Assembly: GCA_023935145.1 (NCBI GenBank)
Contig: CM043702.1
Span: 105,864,088 to 105,928,087, forward strand
DNA from: Bretschneidera sinensis
Lineage: Eukaryota; Streptophyta; Magnoliopsida; Brassicales; Akaniaceae
DNA: 64,000 nucleotides
Direction of reading: 5' to 3'
Part shown: positions 1 to 10,933 of the stretch, one piece after another
How positions within the stretch are numbered: the stretch's first letter is position 1
Layout: every line of letters starts with the position of its first letter
Notes under the pieces: generated by a model
Databases searched by the model: none
What the model was told of the DNA's origin: nothing
The model's input: the letters and a program-made list of their open reading frames with translations, nothing else
Translations under genes and position numbers: made by a program

Positions 1-110
1 CTCTTTTTTTTTCTTTTTTTTTCCACGTCTTTTTTTCACACTTTTTTTCACGTTTTTTTTTCACGTTTTTTTTTTCACGTTTTTTTTTCACGTTTTCTTT
101 TTCTCACTGG
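1..110. repeat. T-rich minisatellite-like leader repeat
   Basis: Runs of 7 to 10 T separated by CACG recur about every 12-14 bases. Similar T-run/CACG text is present in the leader of element B (39370-39450) and, on the other strand, in gypsy-1 near 2345-2375. It therefore looks like a leader feature of this gypsy group rather than an independent satellite. Confidence 0.5.
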
Positions 111-231
111 TTGCACAAATAAAAAAAATAAGAACAAGTAAAAAAAATGAACAGAAACGAAACAAGATAAGATGATAACAAGAAATGAAAGATAAAATGA
201 TAGTAAATCTGTTTTTTTTTTTTAGAAGTGG

Positions 232-243
232 GCTCTGATACCA
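232..243 (-). other. Primer binding site of element A (initiator Met tRNA type)
   Basis: The reverse complement reads TGGTATCAGAGC, the usual plant initiator-methionine tRNA primer site. It lies two bases from the LTR end at 246, so the LTR to its right is a 5' LTR and the element points left. Confidence 0.85.
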
Positions 244-245
244 AA

Positions 246-1196
246 TGATGCGAACCTCATCGACATGCTTTGAGACCCGACAAACAATATTGGAATACTT
301 ACCCAGAAATCGTCTAGAAAACAGATTTTATGTGACACCGCGACCCGTTGCTTGTATGGAAGCAAGAACCTTGGTATAATGAAGACGCCACAATCAATTG
401 TGGAAGGATTGATTGATAAGTCAGAGCTGAACGCCACAAGGAAGAACCCTTGATAAGTTCAAAAGTTCTTTGAAGAACCAATAGAGGAAGCAAACCTCAA
501 CTATTTTCTGAATTCTATTATGCTTTCAACTTACAACACATAAGTATTTATAGAGCTTAGAACAACCCTCTAAGCTTAGGACAAGCAAGAAAACAGCATA
601 AAACATGTAAGGAGACAATCCATAAAACATGAAAGGAAACAATCCCTAAAACATGCAAGGAATCAAGGAATTGGCCAAAAGTAAAAAGAGGAACACAATT
701 TCGGATTTTCAGGAGCACCCAATGACCAGAATTCAAATGGCCATATCTTCTTGTACACATCTCCAAATGGGCTGAAACTTTTTTGGTTGGAAAGATGACG
801 ATTTGATCTTCAATTTGGACTTAAGAAAGTCTTAAAAAGGATGTCGTTTAGGCCTGTTATGATGAGCCTAAATTCAGTAGGCTGTTGCATCCGAATCTTC
901 TTTCACTTTGGGCTTGGACCTTGCACCTTAATTAGTTGACAAGAGACTAGGTGATTATTATTGGGCAGGCCCTTGTTATGTTGGACATACCCATGTCACT
1001 ATCAATAGCTTAGATTAAACTTATTATGCTTTCATCTCCCGTTGGGCCAAGCTTGGAATGCCCCATTTTAGATTCAGCCCAAATCTCTTGAATCAGCCCA
1101 TTAAGTGCTTCTTTGACTTTCTTGGATCTTGATCTAGTAATTGGCCCAACTAGAATATGCAATGGATCCTTTAATAGTGCTTGTTGATTCTCATCA
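246..1196 (-). repeat. 5' LTR of element A
   Basis: On the minus strand the LTR begins TGATGAGAATC (at 1196) and ends TTCGCATCA (at 246), directly followed by the primer site. It is 951 bp. Its first part encodes a short open tail (1010-1196, minus) that resembles the pol C-terminal tail of the gypsy-1 family. A solo LTR of the same family is at 33164-34012. A block at about 700-940 matches the U3 of the gypsy-1 LTR in the opposite orientation, so this LTR looks rearranged. Confidence 0.7.
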
Positions 1197-1202
1197 GATG
1201 AG
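1190..1202. other. Palindromic junction of two head-to-head LTR starts
   Basis: The sequence CTCATCAGATGAG is a perfect inverted repeat around A1196. Its left half is the start of LTR A (minus) and its right half the start of the gypsy-1 5' LTR (plus), whose first T is missing. No target duplication separates them. Confidence 0.7.
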
Positions 1203-2230
1203 GAAACAGCTAACAAATGAAAGGTGGATCCTATTTAAGTTCCAATTGGTCAAGTTACAAGGGCCCGAGCTAAACAATTTATTCAAGTTCCAATTGGTCC
1301 AATTACAAGGGCCCGAGCTAAACTGTTCAAGAAAACTCTCAATGGGCTTATTCAACACAATGGGACTAAGAACCATCTTTGGGGGCCCAAGGATGATGCT
1401 ATACATGATCCACAAGGATGGGTTTCCATGATCCAAGGGAACTTTAACTTTGGAATCTCAGGAGGACCCAATAACCAGAATTAAAATGGTCATATCTTCT
1501 TAACCGCAACTCCAAATGGGCTGAAACTTGTTGGGGTGGAAAGATGACATCTTGAACTTCAATTTAGACCTAAGAAAGTTCCAAAAAGGATATTGTTTGG
1601 GCCTGTTATGATGGGCCTAAATCCAGCAGGTTGTTGCATCCGAATCTTCTTCCACTTTGGGCTTGCACCTTGAACCTTTTCTTAATTGTTTCCTTCTGAA
1701 TTTAATTGTTGCATTATAAGGCTTGCATACCAAGTTAGGTACTTTCTTTATTTGGATTTTAGGTTACCAGGATTCTATTTAGGTTTATTTCCTATTTCAT
1801 AGTTTCCTATTCCTACCAGAATTCTGTTTAGATTTATTTCCTATTTCTTAGTTTTCCTTTTTCTAATTGCTTACGAATTCTCATATATTTAAATAGCCAT
1901 TGGCTTTTGGAATAACACAATTCAGATTTGATTCATACTTTTGGAAAGAAATATCTCTTTGGTTCTTTTAGAACTTCTGAACTTATCGGAGTTTTTATGG
2001 TGTTCATCTTTGACTTATCAATCAATACTTCCATAATTGATTGTGGCGTCTTCATTATACCAAGGTTCTTGCTTCAATATAAGCACGGGTTACGGTCTTA
2101 GTCTTCATTATACCAAGGTTCTTGCTTCAATATAAGCAACGGGTCGCGGTCTCACATAAATCTGCTTCTAGACGATCTTGGAAGTCTTCTTGATCCATCA
2201 ATTTCTTAGTTCTTGGCGTGGATCATATCA
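1197..2230 (+). repeat. 5' LTR of gypsy-1
   Basis: It matches 12211-13197 along its whole length and ends ATATCA directly before the primer site. The length difference from the 3' copy is explained by loss of the first T and an internal 48-bp duplication. In the U5 part a unit of about 52 bp is nearly repeated in tandem (about 2048-2152), a feature also seen in the other LTRs of this family. Confidence 0.85.
1237..1332 (+). repeat. 48-bp tandem duplication inside the 5' LTR
   Basis: Two copies of a unit starting AAGTTCCAATTGGTC lie 48 bases apart. The 3' LTR has one copy (near 12252), so the duplication arose in this LTR after insertion. Confidence 0.8.
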
Positions 2231-2232
2231 GT

Positions 2233-2244
2233 TGGTATCAGAGC
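2233..2244 (+). other. Primer binding site of gypsy-1 (initiator Met tRNA type)
   Basis: TGGTATCAGAGC, two bases after the LTR end. It fixes the element as plus-strand. Confidence 0.9.
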
Positions 2245-2709
2245 CTTTTAGTTGTAGGTTTGCTTATCTTTTGTTTTGATTCATAAAAATAAAAACCTGA
2301 AAAAAAACGAAATTAAAAAAAAAAGAACAAATTTCCAGTTTAGAAAGAAAAAAAAACGTGAAAAAAAAGAAAAAGAAAGTGCATAATATTTAGATTAAAT
2401 CCTTTCAATTCTTATTTCAATTTTTCATCTTTGTTTCCTTGTATTCTAGCCTTTAAATCCAAATTTTTTTATGAGCTATTGGTGAATTGTTACTGGGAAC
2501 TTTGATACTTGTTTGGTTAGTTTGATAAGAACCTATAGAGGATTATTGCGAGTGGAAAAAGGCAAGAGTGGTGAGCACATAAGAGGGGAAAAGCCAATCT
2601 GATTTTTGTGTGAAAACACGAGTGAAATTGAGTGACTCATTCTTTGAGTGAAACACATGAGGGAGTGTGTGAGGTCCTTTTTTTTTCTAATGTTGTTTTT
2701 GCAGCAAAC

Positions 2710-3885
2710 ATGTCAGACGACAAGAACAAAAATAATTCCAAAGATACGTCGGGAGAGGGTGATCCGAAGTTGCTCATGAAGGCTTTAATGGGTGAGATGA
2801 GAAGAGTATTGAGAATGGAGATGGAACAAGTTCATGAGCGAATAGATCGGGTAGAGAATGCACGTGTGGGGTAGCAACAAAATGCTCCTAATGTGCGTAA
2901 GAGGGAGAGAGTTCAACCTAGAGGAGAGAGAGTTGAAGATGAAGAGTATTATGGGAATGGATTTGATGAAGAAGATGATCGGGAATCAGTTGTTAGCCAT
3001 AGGAGATTTGGTGGTCGAGGTAGAAAGCTAAGAATCGGGAAGACAATAACTTGGGTAGTATTAAGATGAAGATTCCATTGTTTCAAGGCAAAAACGATCC
3101 TGAAGCTTACCTTGAGCGGGAGAAGAAGATAGAATTAGTGTTTGATTGTCATAATTATTCCGAGCTTAAAAAGGTTAAACTTGCAAACATTGAATTTTTT
3201 GACTATGCGATTATTTGGTGGGATCAACTAGTGTTAAACAGGAGGAGAAATAGAGAGCGTCCAATAGAGACTTGGGATGAAAACCGTGATGAGGAAACGG
3301 TTTGTTCCAAGCCATTACTACCATGAGTTGTACCAAAAATTGCAAAGTCTTACACAAGGTAGTCGGAGTGTGGAGGATTATTATAAAGAGATGGAAGTAG
3401 CTACGATCCGAGCAAATGGAGAGGAGGATCGAGAGGCTACTATGGCTAGGTTCTTGGCTAGTTTGAACCTGTAAATTGCTAATTTAGTGGAGTTGCATCA
3501 TTATATGGAGTTGGAAGATATGGTGCACATGGCTATCAAAATTGAGAACCAACTCAAGAGGAGGACCAACAATACACGACAAAATCCTAACTCGGGTTCA
3601 TCTTGAAGGTCGAATTTGGTGAAGCAAGTCACGGCCAAGCCCAAAACCGAGCAAAAGCAAGAAAGTACCAGCCATGGAAATCAAGGTAAAACTGACTCTT
3701 CCACCACTAGAAATCGTGATATTAAGTGTTTTAAATGCCAAGGCAGGGGTCACATAGCAAGCCAATGTCCGAACAAAAGAGTTATGGTATTGCGAGATAA
3801 TGGTGAAATTGAAACCGAGGGCGAAGAAGATACCGAATCTATGGCACCATTGGAGGATACAAGTGATGAGGAATACACTGGCTAA
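2710..3885 (+). pseudogene. gag: Gag of gypsy-1 (broken)
   Basis: The ATG at 2710 opens a protein that starts MSDDKNKNN. The capsid part (about 3051-3474) has the WWDQL and PSHYYHELYQKLQ stretches of plant gypsy Gag. A zinc knuckle CFKCQGRGHIASQC (about 3730-3771) would bind RNA. Breaks: TAG at 2872, a one-base loss near 3031, a compensating loss near 3276, TAA at 3472, TGA near 3605 and TAA at 3883. Protease follows in the same frame, so gag and pol were probably one polyprotein. The start was chosen because it is the first ATG after the leader and its equivalent opens the gag of B. Confidence 0.8.
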
Positions 3886-4212
3886 GGAGAATTGTTGGTT
3901 GCAAGGAGAGCTCTAAGTATGCAAATCAAAGAAGATGATGAAGTGCAACGAGAAAACATCTTTCATACTAGATGTCACGTGCAAAACAAGGTATGTAGTG
4001 TGATTATTGATGGAGGTAGTTGTACTAACGTTACTAGCTCTACAATGGTTGAGAAATTAGGGCTGTCAATAATTGAACATCCTCAGCCTTACAAGTTACA
4101 ATGGCTCAATAATAGTGGTGAACTGAGGGTGAACAAACAGGTGTTAGTTTCCTTCCGTATTGGAAAATATGAAGATGAAGTTTTGTGTGATGTAGTTCTG
4201 ATGCAAGCTGGA

Positions 4213-4217
4213 CACTT
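4213..4217. repeat. Target site duplication, left (CACTT)
   Basis: CACTT directly before the TG of the copia LTR. An identical copy follows the other LTR at 10724-10728. Confidence 0.9.
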
Positions 4218-5302
4218 TGTTGGAAATCACCTTGACAAGATGCCCAGGTGGTGATCTTCCAAACACCCAAGTCTAGAATGACTTGTAGAAATAATTTCAG
4301 CAATGGAACACAAGAACGGAAAATCAAAGAAAGAAAGAAGACATACAATTTGTTATCGAGGTTTGGCAATGTGCCTACGTCCCCGTGAGTTCCTATGAAC
4401 TCTGTGCACTATCTCAAATGGTTCTTATAAGTTACAGCAATCCCTTTTAAGAAGCTCAAGTTCTTGAAGACACCAAGAAGAGAAGAAAGAAGATTACAAT
4501 GCTCTCTCTCTATACTACTCTCTCTTCTTTACAACCAGCCTCACTACAAAGAGTCCCTGTTGTGTTTATGTCTCTCAAACAATTCTCTCATGTATTACAA
4601 TTGATCTCACAATGTCACAACTTTCTCTTGTTTTCTCTATGTTCTATATCTTCTATCTATTAAGAATAAGGCTAAGGAACCCCTTTTATAGCCTCCCACT
4701 TCTTAGACATTCTTGTGAGTCAATCTCCACCCTTTCATCATGATCTCCTTTTAATCTTAGCCCTTCAACATCCTCCAAGTGGTGCTATACGTTTTGGTAT
4801 TGTGCACACACACTTTGGAGAGCCTTTAAGCCTGCTGCCTATAGGTGCAGCAGTGTGTCTGGTGGTGCAGCGCTCAGTAGGGCGCGGTGAGGCGCTGAGG
4901 CAGAGTGTGCTTGCGTGCACACTGGGCGGTGTGCCGCGGATGGCTAAGCGGTGCAGCGCTGGTCCTGTCCCAGCATCACCCTTGCTGGACGGTGCGCCGC
5001 TGGTGGATGGCTAGTGCACCACTGGAGCGGTCTTGGAGCTTACCTTCTGGATGGTGTGGCGCTGGAGAGAGGGCGGTGCAGCGCTGGTGCACACTAATGC
5101 TGCCCAGCAGTGCACACACTCCATCAGCTTGTGTGTAGAAGTGCACACACCAGTGTGCTTATCCTTCCCTTGCTCCAAATTGATGTACACATCTGTGTGC
5201 AGCCTTCTAACTTGCTACACTTTAATCCTCCATCCTTGGTTTAGATTTTAACCATCTTTGAACCATGGTTGGACTTGTGCAAACCTTAGACAAATACCAA
5301 CA
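4218..5302 (-). repeat. 3' LTR of the copia element
   Basis: It matches 9639-10723 base for base in length (1085 bp), with the boundary TGTTGG...CCAACA. A TATAAAAG box on the minus strand is at 4683-4690. A GC-rich stretch at about 4840-5110 repeats GGTGCAGCGCTGG-like words, unlike the AT-rich remainder. Confidence 0.9.
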
Positions 5303-5318
5303 ATCTCTACCTTTGTCT
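5303..5318 (-). other. Polypurine tract of the copia element
   Basis: On the minus strand a purine-rich run (AAAGGTAGAGATTG) abuts the 3' LTR, in the place where plus-strand synthesis is primed. Confidence 0.6.
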
Positions 5319-5382
5319 AAGTGTTTAAACCTGAACTATTGTGCAAAAAGCTTCAGGATCCAAACTCGTCATGAGTTATCTA

Positions 5383-7098
5383 TCAATTGACTCCTATCTT
5401 AAGTAGTCCAAGGCAATGATTGAACTTACTTAGAGGTAGAACTTTAGTACCCAAATCCGCAGGATTTTCTTTCATGGCAACCTTATCCACATTGATGCAT
5501 CCTTTCATAAAATTTTCTCGAATGAAATGATACCGAACATCCATATGCTTTGTCCTCTCATGGAACACTAGATTTTTACACAAGTGCAAGGCACTTTAAC
5601 TATCCAAAAATACCACAACCTACTCCTCCAGTACCTTCAACTCTTCAAGCAACCCTTTGCACCATATAGCCTCCTTAATGGCCTCCGTAGCTACTATGTA
5701 CTCAGCCTCGGTTATTGAGAGTGCTACCACTAGCTGCAACTGAGCCTTCCAACTTACACAACATCCATTTAAGTTGAAAAAGTAAGAGGTAATCGATCTT
5801 CTTTTATCCCGGTCTGCTCCATAGTCTGAATCAGCAAAACCCTCAAGGCAGATGGCATTACCCCTCTTTTCATACACCAGCCCTACTTTTGGGCTTCCCT
5901 TCAAATACCTCAACAACCACTTCATCCCAAGCCAATGCTCTTTTCCGGGATTACTCATAAACCTACTGAGAACAGTCATTACATGAGCAATGTCGGGTCT
6001 AGTGCTTACCATGGTGTACATAACAGAACCAACAACACTAGAGTAAGAGACTTTCTCTATTTCCTTCTTCTCTGCCTTCAATCTTGGATATTGATCGCTG
6101 GAAAACTTGAAATGACCAGCAATGGGAACCTTCACTGGTTTGCTATCTTCCATAGAGAATTTAGCTATCATCTTTTCTATGTAGGAGGTTTGGGAGATCT
6201 TCAATCTATTTCTCTCCCTTTCCCGGATGATACACATCCCAAGGATCTTTTGTGCATGACCAAGATCCTTCATCTCAAAATCCTCACTGAGTTGAGCCTT
6301 CAATTTATTTATCCTCTCCATGCTGCTCCCAACCAGCAACATGTCATCAACATAAATTAGGATGATCACCATTTCCTCAACCTTCTGCCCCTTATAGTAC
6401 AAGCACGAATCATAGTAGCTCCTCATGAGACCCAAGCTGATTACAAAGGAATCAAACCTCTTATTCCATTGCCTAGGTGATTGCTTCAGGCCATAGAGAG
6501 ATTTCTTTAATTTGCACACTAAATCTCCATGCCTTCCCTCTTCATAAACTTCGGGTTGCCTTATGAAAATGGTCTCATTGAGCTCTCCATGTAAGAATGC
6601 TGTCTTCACATCCATTTGCTCAATTTCCCAATCAAATTGGACCACCAACGCTAACACTATCCGGATCGTGTTGTATTTCACAACTGGTGAGAATATTTTG
6701 GTGGAATCTATGCCTTCTTTTTGTGTAAACCCCTTTGCCACCTGCCTAGCTTTATACTGGACTTCATCCCCTGGAGTATTCCCTTCTTTGATCTTGTAGA
6801 GCCATCTACAATCCACAACTCTCTGTTTTTCAGGTTTGGGCACCAACTCCCAAGAGTTATTCTTCATCAACGACTCCATTTCTTCCACCATAGCTAGCTG
6901 CCACTTTGACGAATCCTTACACTCCATGGCATCCGTGTAAGTTTCTGGTTCAACCTCTCCTTCTATCCAAGGACCTGCTATATCTGCAGCATTTGCAAAC
7001 CCATATCTCAAAGGTGGTCTAACCACTCTCCTTCCCCGGTCTCTTGTGAGCTGGTAGTCATTTACTGCATTAACCTCTTTTTGTTAAGCCTCTCCTTC
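5383..7098 (-). pseudogene. pol: Copia reverse transcriptase and RNase H
   Basis: The RT runs from WRWLYKIKEG-like text past QMDVKTAFLHGEL to the catalytic YVDD (6343-6354). RNase H follows, with ADSDYGADRDKRRS and SITEAEYI, and ends with the conserved HERTKHMDVRYHFIRE region (about 5500-5560). The stretch 5620-7026 is open for 468 codons. Stops: TAA 7099 and TAA 7084 upstream, TAG 5620 and TAA 5596 in RNase H. The last stop is at 5383. All parts share one frame with gag and integrase, so only point changes broke it. Confidence 0.9.
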
Positions 7099-8568
7099 TT
7101 AAGTTTCTTGAGCTTGGCCTTCATCCAAGGGCTCTACCTGGTTTGAACCCTCTTGCCTCCTCTGCTCTACCTGAACTGGGTTCTCCTTGATGCAATGCTC
7201 CATAACTTCCGGTTTGGTTTGCTCACTAGCCCCTACAGGGTTAGTTTTCTCCAAGTAGGGAAATAATAATTCATTAAAAATAACATCCCTACTTATAATC
7301 AGTTTCATGCCCTTCTTTTCTAAGGACCACAACCTATATCCCTTAACCCCATCACCATATCCTAGAAATACACATTTTCTAGATCTAGGGTCAAGTTTAT
7401 CCTCCTTTTGATGTGCATATGCAGCACACCCAAAAGTCTTAAGGTTGTTTAATTCAGGGGGTTTTCCACTCCACATCTCCATGGGAGTCTTGAGCTCTAA
7501 AGCTCTAGAGGGTGATCTATTTATCAAGTATGTAGCTGTAGCCACAGCTTCTCCCCAAACGTATTTTGGTAACCTGGATCCTATTAACATGCACCTAACC
7601 TTCTCCATAAGGGTTCTATTCATTCTTTCAGCAACTCCATTTTGCTGAGGTGTTTTTATAACCGTCCTATGCCTTAGAATGTCATTTAATTCACAGAATT
7701 TATCAAAATCTTTATTGCAAAATTCTAAGCCATTATCGGTTCGTAAAGCCTTAACTACCCTACCTGTTTGAGTTTCCAGCAACTTCTTCCACACAACAAA
7801 TTTATTCAAGGCATCAGATTTATTCTTAAGCAAATAAACTCACACTCTTCTTGAATAATCATCAATTAAAGATAGAAAGTAAAATTTACCTCCCTGTGTT
7901 GGTGTTCTTGCTGGTCCCCAAAGGTCCAAATGAATGTAATCAAGAATCCCTTTGGACTTGTGCACTCCGGTGTTGAAGCTGACCCGGTGTTGCTTCCCAA
8001 GAATGCAACTCTCACAGAAATCTAATTTTTCTACTTTGTTACCACCAAGTAAACCTTCCTTGCTAAGCACTTGCAGGCCCTTTTCGCTCGTGTGTCCCAA
8101 GCGAGTGTGCCAAAGAGCTACCTTATCCATCTCAGCCATCTAGCTTACTGCTTGATCATTGATTTCTGTCTCTCCGATCATCTCATAGAGTCCATCATTT
8201 CTTGCTGTCTTGATCACTACCAAAGATCCCTTGGCCACCTTGATCTTTTCTCCCTCTACTTTGCATGTATACCCCATGGAATCCAGCTGCCCCAATGAGA
8301 TCAAGTTCCTCTTCAAATCTGGAAGATATCTTACATTTCGCAGTAGCCTTGTGACTCCATCAAACATTTTCAATTGAATGTCACCAATCCCTCTCACTTG
8401 GCAAGAATTGTCATTCCCCAAGAAGACCCTTCCATCATTGACCTCCTTGAAATTCTTAAACCATTCCTTGTGAGGGCACATATGATAAGTGCAACCGGAA
8501 TCAAGAATCCACTTTTCGCTGCCTTGCCTCCTGCTCACATTTAAGCACACAACAAGAACATCATTTTG
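7099..8568 (-). pseudogene. pol: Copia protease and integrase
   Basis: The protease has WILDSGCTYHMC, with catalytic DSG at 8494-8502. The integrase has an HHCC zinc-binding part (WHTRLGHTSEKG ... CESCILGKQHRVSF), then the catalytic core: Asp in HLDLWGPA, Asp in ALRTDNGLEF and Glu in TPQQNGVAERMNRTL. Stops: TAG 8140 between protease and integrase, TGA 7840 after DDYSRRV. The remainder is in frame with gag and RT. Confidence 0.9.
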
Positions 8569-9399
8569 CTATTCTCCCTTGGCAACTAAAGCCTCTCTAT
8601 TATTGGTGTGGCTTCTCCTCTCATCCCATATCCTCTTCTTGCAATCTTTCTTGAAATGGCCCTCCTTGTTGTAGTAGAAGCATCTTCTTCCTCCTCCAAG
8701 TCTTGTCTTGGAATGAGATCTCCCATGGTTCTGCCCTCTACCTCTTGATTTCTCCCAGTAGTTGCCATGGTTACTACTGCTATTCCGAGTTGTTGGTTTT
8801 CCTCTTATAAACAGCTCATCACCACTTGATGTCTCCTTCATCTTGGCCTTGAAATCATGTGCCCTTATGGCATTGATCACAATCTCCTTTGTCAAAGTGT
8901 CCCTTCCATTCTCAATAGCATTAATCAAGTTATCAAAGCAATCAGGAAGAGAATTTAACAAAATGACAACCAATTGCTCATCCAGAAAAATAATGCTATA
9001 GCTATTCAAATCCTGAACTAGCTTATTAAAGACATCAAGATTATCTTGCAACTCTTTACTAGGGTCCATTTTAAAAGCAAAGATTCTTTTAAGAAGATAA
9101 ATCTTGTTAGGAAGAGTTTTGGTAAGAAACAACTCATCTAGTTTCTTCCATATGACAGCCGGATCCTCTGAGTCTCCGCACTCTCTTGTGACGCTATCCG
9201 ACATGTGCAAGAAAATGGTGTTGTAAGCCATCTCCTTCATCTCGATCCACTGGTCCTCCATGACACTTGCTAGAAAAGCAACATCTTCTTCAATAGCCAA
9301 GTCAACTTTCTGTTACATTAGAACAACCTTTATCTTCCGCTTCCAAAGGGCAAAGTCTCCCTTTCCATCAAACTTCTCAACACAGAAATTTGAAGCCAT
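8569..9399 (-). pseudogene. gag: Copia Gag
   Basis: Gag starts at the ATG at 9399 (MASNFCVEKF) and is interrupted by TAA at 9313, after which 243 codons are open. It belongs to the copia Gag family with KKLDELFLTKTLPNKIYLLKR and LLNSLPDCFDNL. The zinc knuckle reads CFYYNKEGHFKKDC: the second cysteine is tyrosine, so zinc binding is probably lost. It ends at TAG 8569, beyond which protease continues in frame. Confidence 0.88.
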
Positions 9400-9625
9400 C
9401 TTTTGCGGACAAGATCCCATATTTATGCACTACCCACAAATGCTTTCTTCAACCTCAAGAACACAGATCGAAGATGGATCTTAACACCATTCTTGAATTA
9501 ACCTCAAGAACACGATCAGATCTTGATCTTTACACCGTTCTTGAATCACCCAAGAAGTTGATATTTGATTCTTGGAGTCTTGGCTCCATCACCTTCTTGT
9601 TCTTGCTCTGATACCCAACTGTGCA

Positions 9626-9637
9626 GCTCTGATACCA
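9626..9637 (-). other. Primer binding site of the copia element
   Basis: The reverse complement reads TGGTATCAGAGC, one base from the 5' LTR. A partial second copy (GCTCTGATACC) lies at 9605-9615, closer to gag. Confidence 0.9.
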
Positions 9638-9638
9638 C

Positions 9639-10723
9639 TGTTGGAAATCACCTTGAAATGATGCCCAGGTGGTGATCTTCCAAACACCCAAGTCTAGAAT
9701 GACTTGAAGAAATAATTTTAGTAATCGAACACTAGAACAGAAAATCAAAGAAAGAAAGAAGACAAGTAATTTGTTATCGAGGTTCAGCAATGTGCCTACG
9801 TCCCCGTGAGTTCCTTCGAACTCTTTACACTATCTCAAATGGTTCTTACAAGTTACAACAATCCCCTTCAAGAAGCTCAATTTCTTGAAGACACCAAGAA
9901 GAGAAGAAAGAAGATTACAATGCTTTCTCTCTATACTACTTTCTCTTCTTTACAACCAGCCTCACTACAAAGAGTCCCTCTTGTGTTTATGTCTCTCACA
10001 CAATTCTCTCCTGTATTACAATTGATCTCATAATGTCACAACTTTCTCTTGTTTTCTCTATGTTCTATATCTTCTATCTATTAAGAATGAGGCTAAGGAA
10101 CCCCTTTTATAGCCTCCCACTTCTTGGACATTCTTTTGATTCAATCTTTACCCTTTGATCATGATCTTCTTTTAATCTTAGCCCTTCAACATCCTCCAAG
10201 TGGTGCTATGCATTTTGGTATTGCGCACACACACTTTGGAGAGCCTTTACGCCTGCTGCCTATGGGTGCAGCAATGTGTCTGGTGGTACAGCGCTCAGCA
10301 GGGCGCGATGAGGCGCTGAGGCAGAGTGTGCTTGCGTGCACACTAGGCAGTGCGCTGCGGATGGCTGAGCGGTGCAGCACTGGTCCTGTCCCAGCATCAC
10401 CCTTGCTAGACGGTGCGCAGCTGGAGGATGGCTGATGCACCGCTGGAGTGGTCCTGGAGCTTACCTTCTGGACGGTGCGGCGCTGGAGAGGGGGCGGTGC
10501 AGTGCTGGTGCACACTGATGCTGCCCAACAGTGCACACACTCCATCAGCTTGTGTGCAAAAGTGCACACACCAGTGCGTCTAGCCTTCCCTTGCTCCAAA
10601 TTGATGCACACATATGTGTGCAGCCTTCTAACTTGCTGAAATTTAATCCTCCATCCTTGGTTTAGATTTTAACCATCCTTGGACTACGGTAGGACCTATG
10701 CAAACCTTAGACTAATACTAACA
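9639..10723 (-). repeat. 5' LTR of the copia element
   Basis: A 1085-bp copy of 4218-5302, placed next to the primer site, hence the 5' LTR and promoter of this minus-strand element. Same GC-rich stretch as the other copy, at about 10260-10530. Confidence 0.9.
10104..10111 (-). promoter_or_regulatory. TATA box in the copia 5' LTR
   Basis: TATAAAAG on the minus strand, conserved at 4683-4690 in the other LTR. The likely start of the element's transcript is a few tens of bases to its left. Confidence 0.6.
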
Positions 10724-10728
10724 CACTT
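10724..10728. repeat. Target site duplication, right (CACTT)
   Basis: CACTT directly after the copia LTR, identical to 4213-4217. The gypsy-1 protease frame resumes right after it. Confidence 0.9.
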
Positions 10729-10933
10729 GTTACTAGGCCGGCCACAGCAATTCGATCGGCGTGCTAAGCATGATGGCTTCACCAACAAATATTCGTTTGT
10801 AAGAAATCAAAGAACAATCACTCTAGTTCCTTTAACACCAAAGCAGGTTTATGAAGATCAAGTGAGGTTACAAAAAGAGAGTAAGCAAACGAAAGAGAGT
10901 GAGAAAAAGAGAACGAATAAAAACCAGAAATAG

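Larger units (their letters stand above)
1..245 (-). mobile_element. 5' internal end of gypsy element A (continues beyond the left edge)
   Basis: Read on the minus strand, this is the stretch just inside a 5' LTR: a primer binding site followed by an untranslated leader. It is non-coding, rich in A and T, and has the same layout as the leaders of gypsy-1 and element B. The gag and pol genes of this element would lie outside the window. The assignment rests on the adjoining LTR and primer site, not on any protein. Confidence 0.7.
4218..10723 (-). mobile_element. Complete Ty1/copia element (Tork/Tnt1-like) in gypsy-1
   Basis: A 6506-bp element with two 1085-bp LTRs, a primer site at 9626-9637, one gag-pol frame on the minus strand in copia order (gag, protease, integrase, reverse transcriptase, RNase H), and a perfect 5-bp target duplication. 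Integrase before RT defines copia. The Tork/Tnt1 assignment is from the look of gag and RT and is less certain. Equal LTR lengths suggest it is younger than its host, but its polyprotein carries at least eight in-frame stops, so it cannot move on its own. Confidence 0.93.
3886..10933 (+). pseudogene. pol: Protease of gypsy-1, split by the copia insertion
   Basis: The aspartic protease is recognised by VIIDGGSCTNV; the catalytic Asp codon is at 4009-4011, with Gly where many families have Ser. The first part runs to 4217. After the copia element (4218-10723) and its 5-bp duplication the protein resumes at 10729 with LLLGRPQQFDRRAKHDG, typical of the protease end in this group. The frame is kept across the insertion, which added 6511 bases. 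The linker to reverse transcriptase breaks at TAG 10931. Confidence 0.8.

Noticed and set aside
5935..6360. 141-codon plus-strand frame
   Set aside because: It is the antisense shadow of the copia reverse transcriptase.
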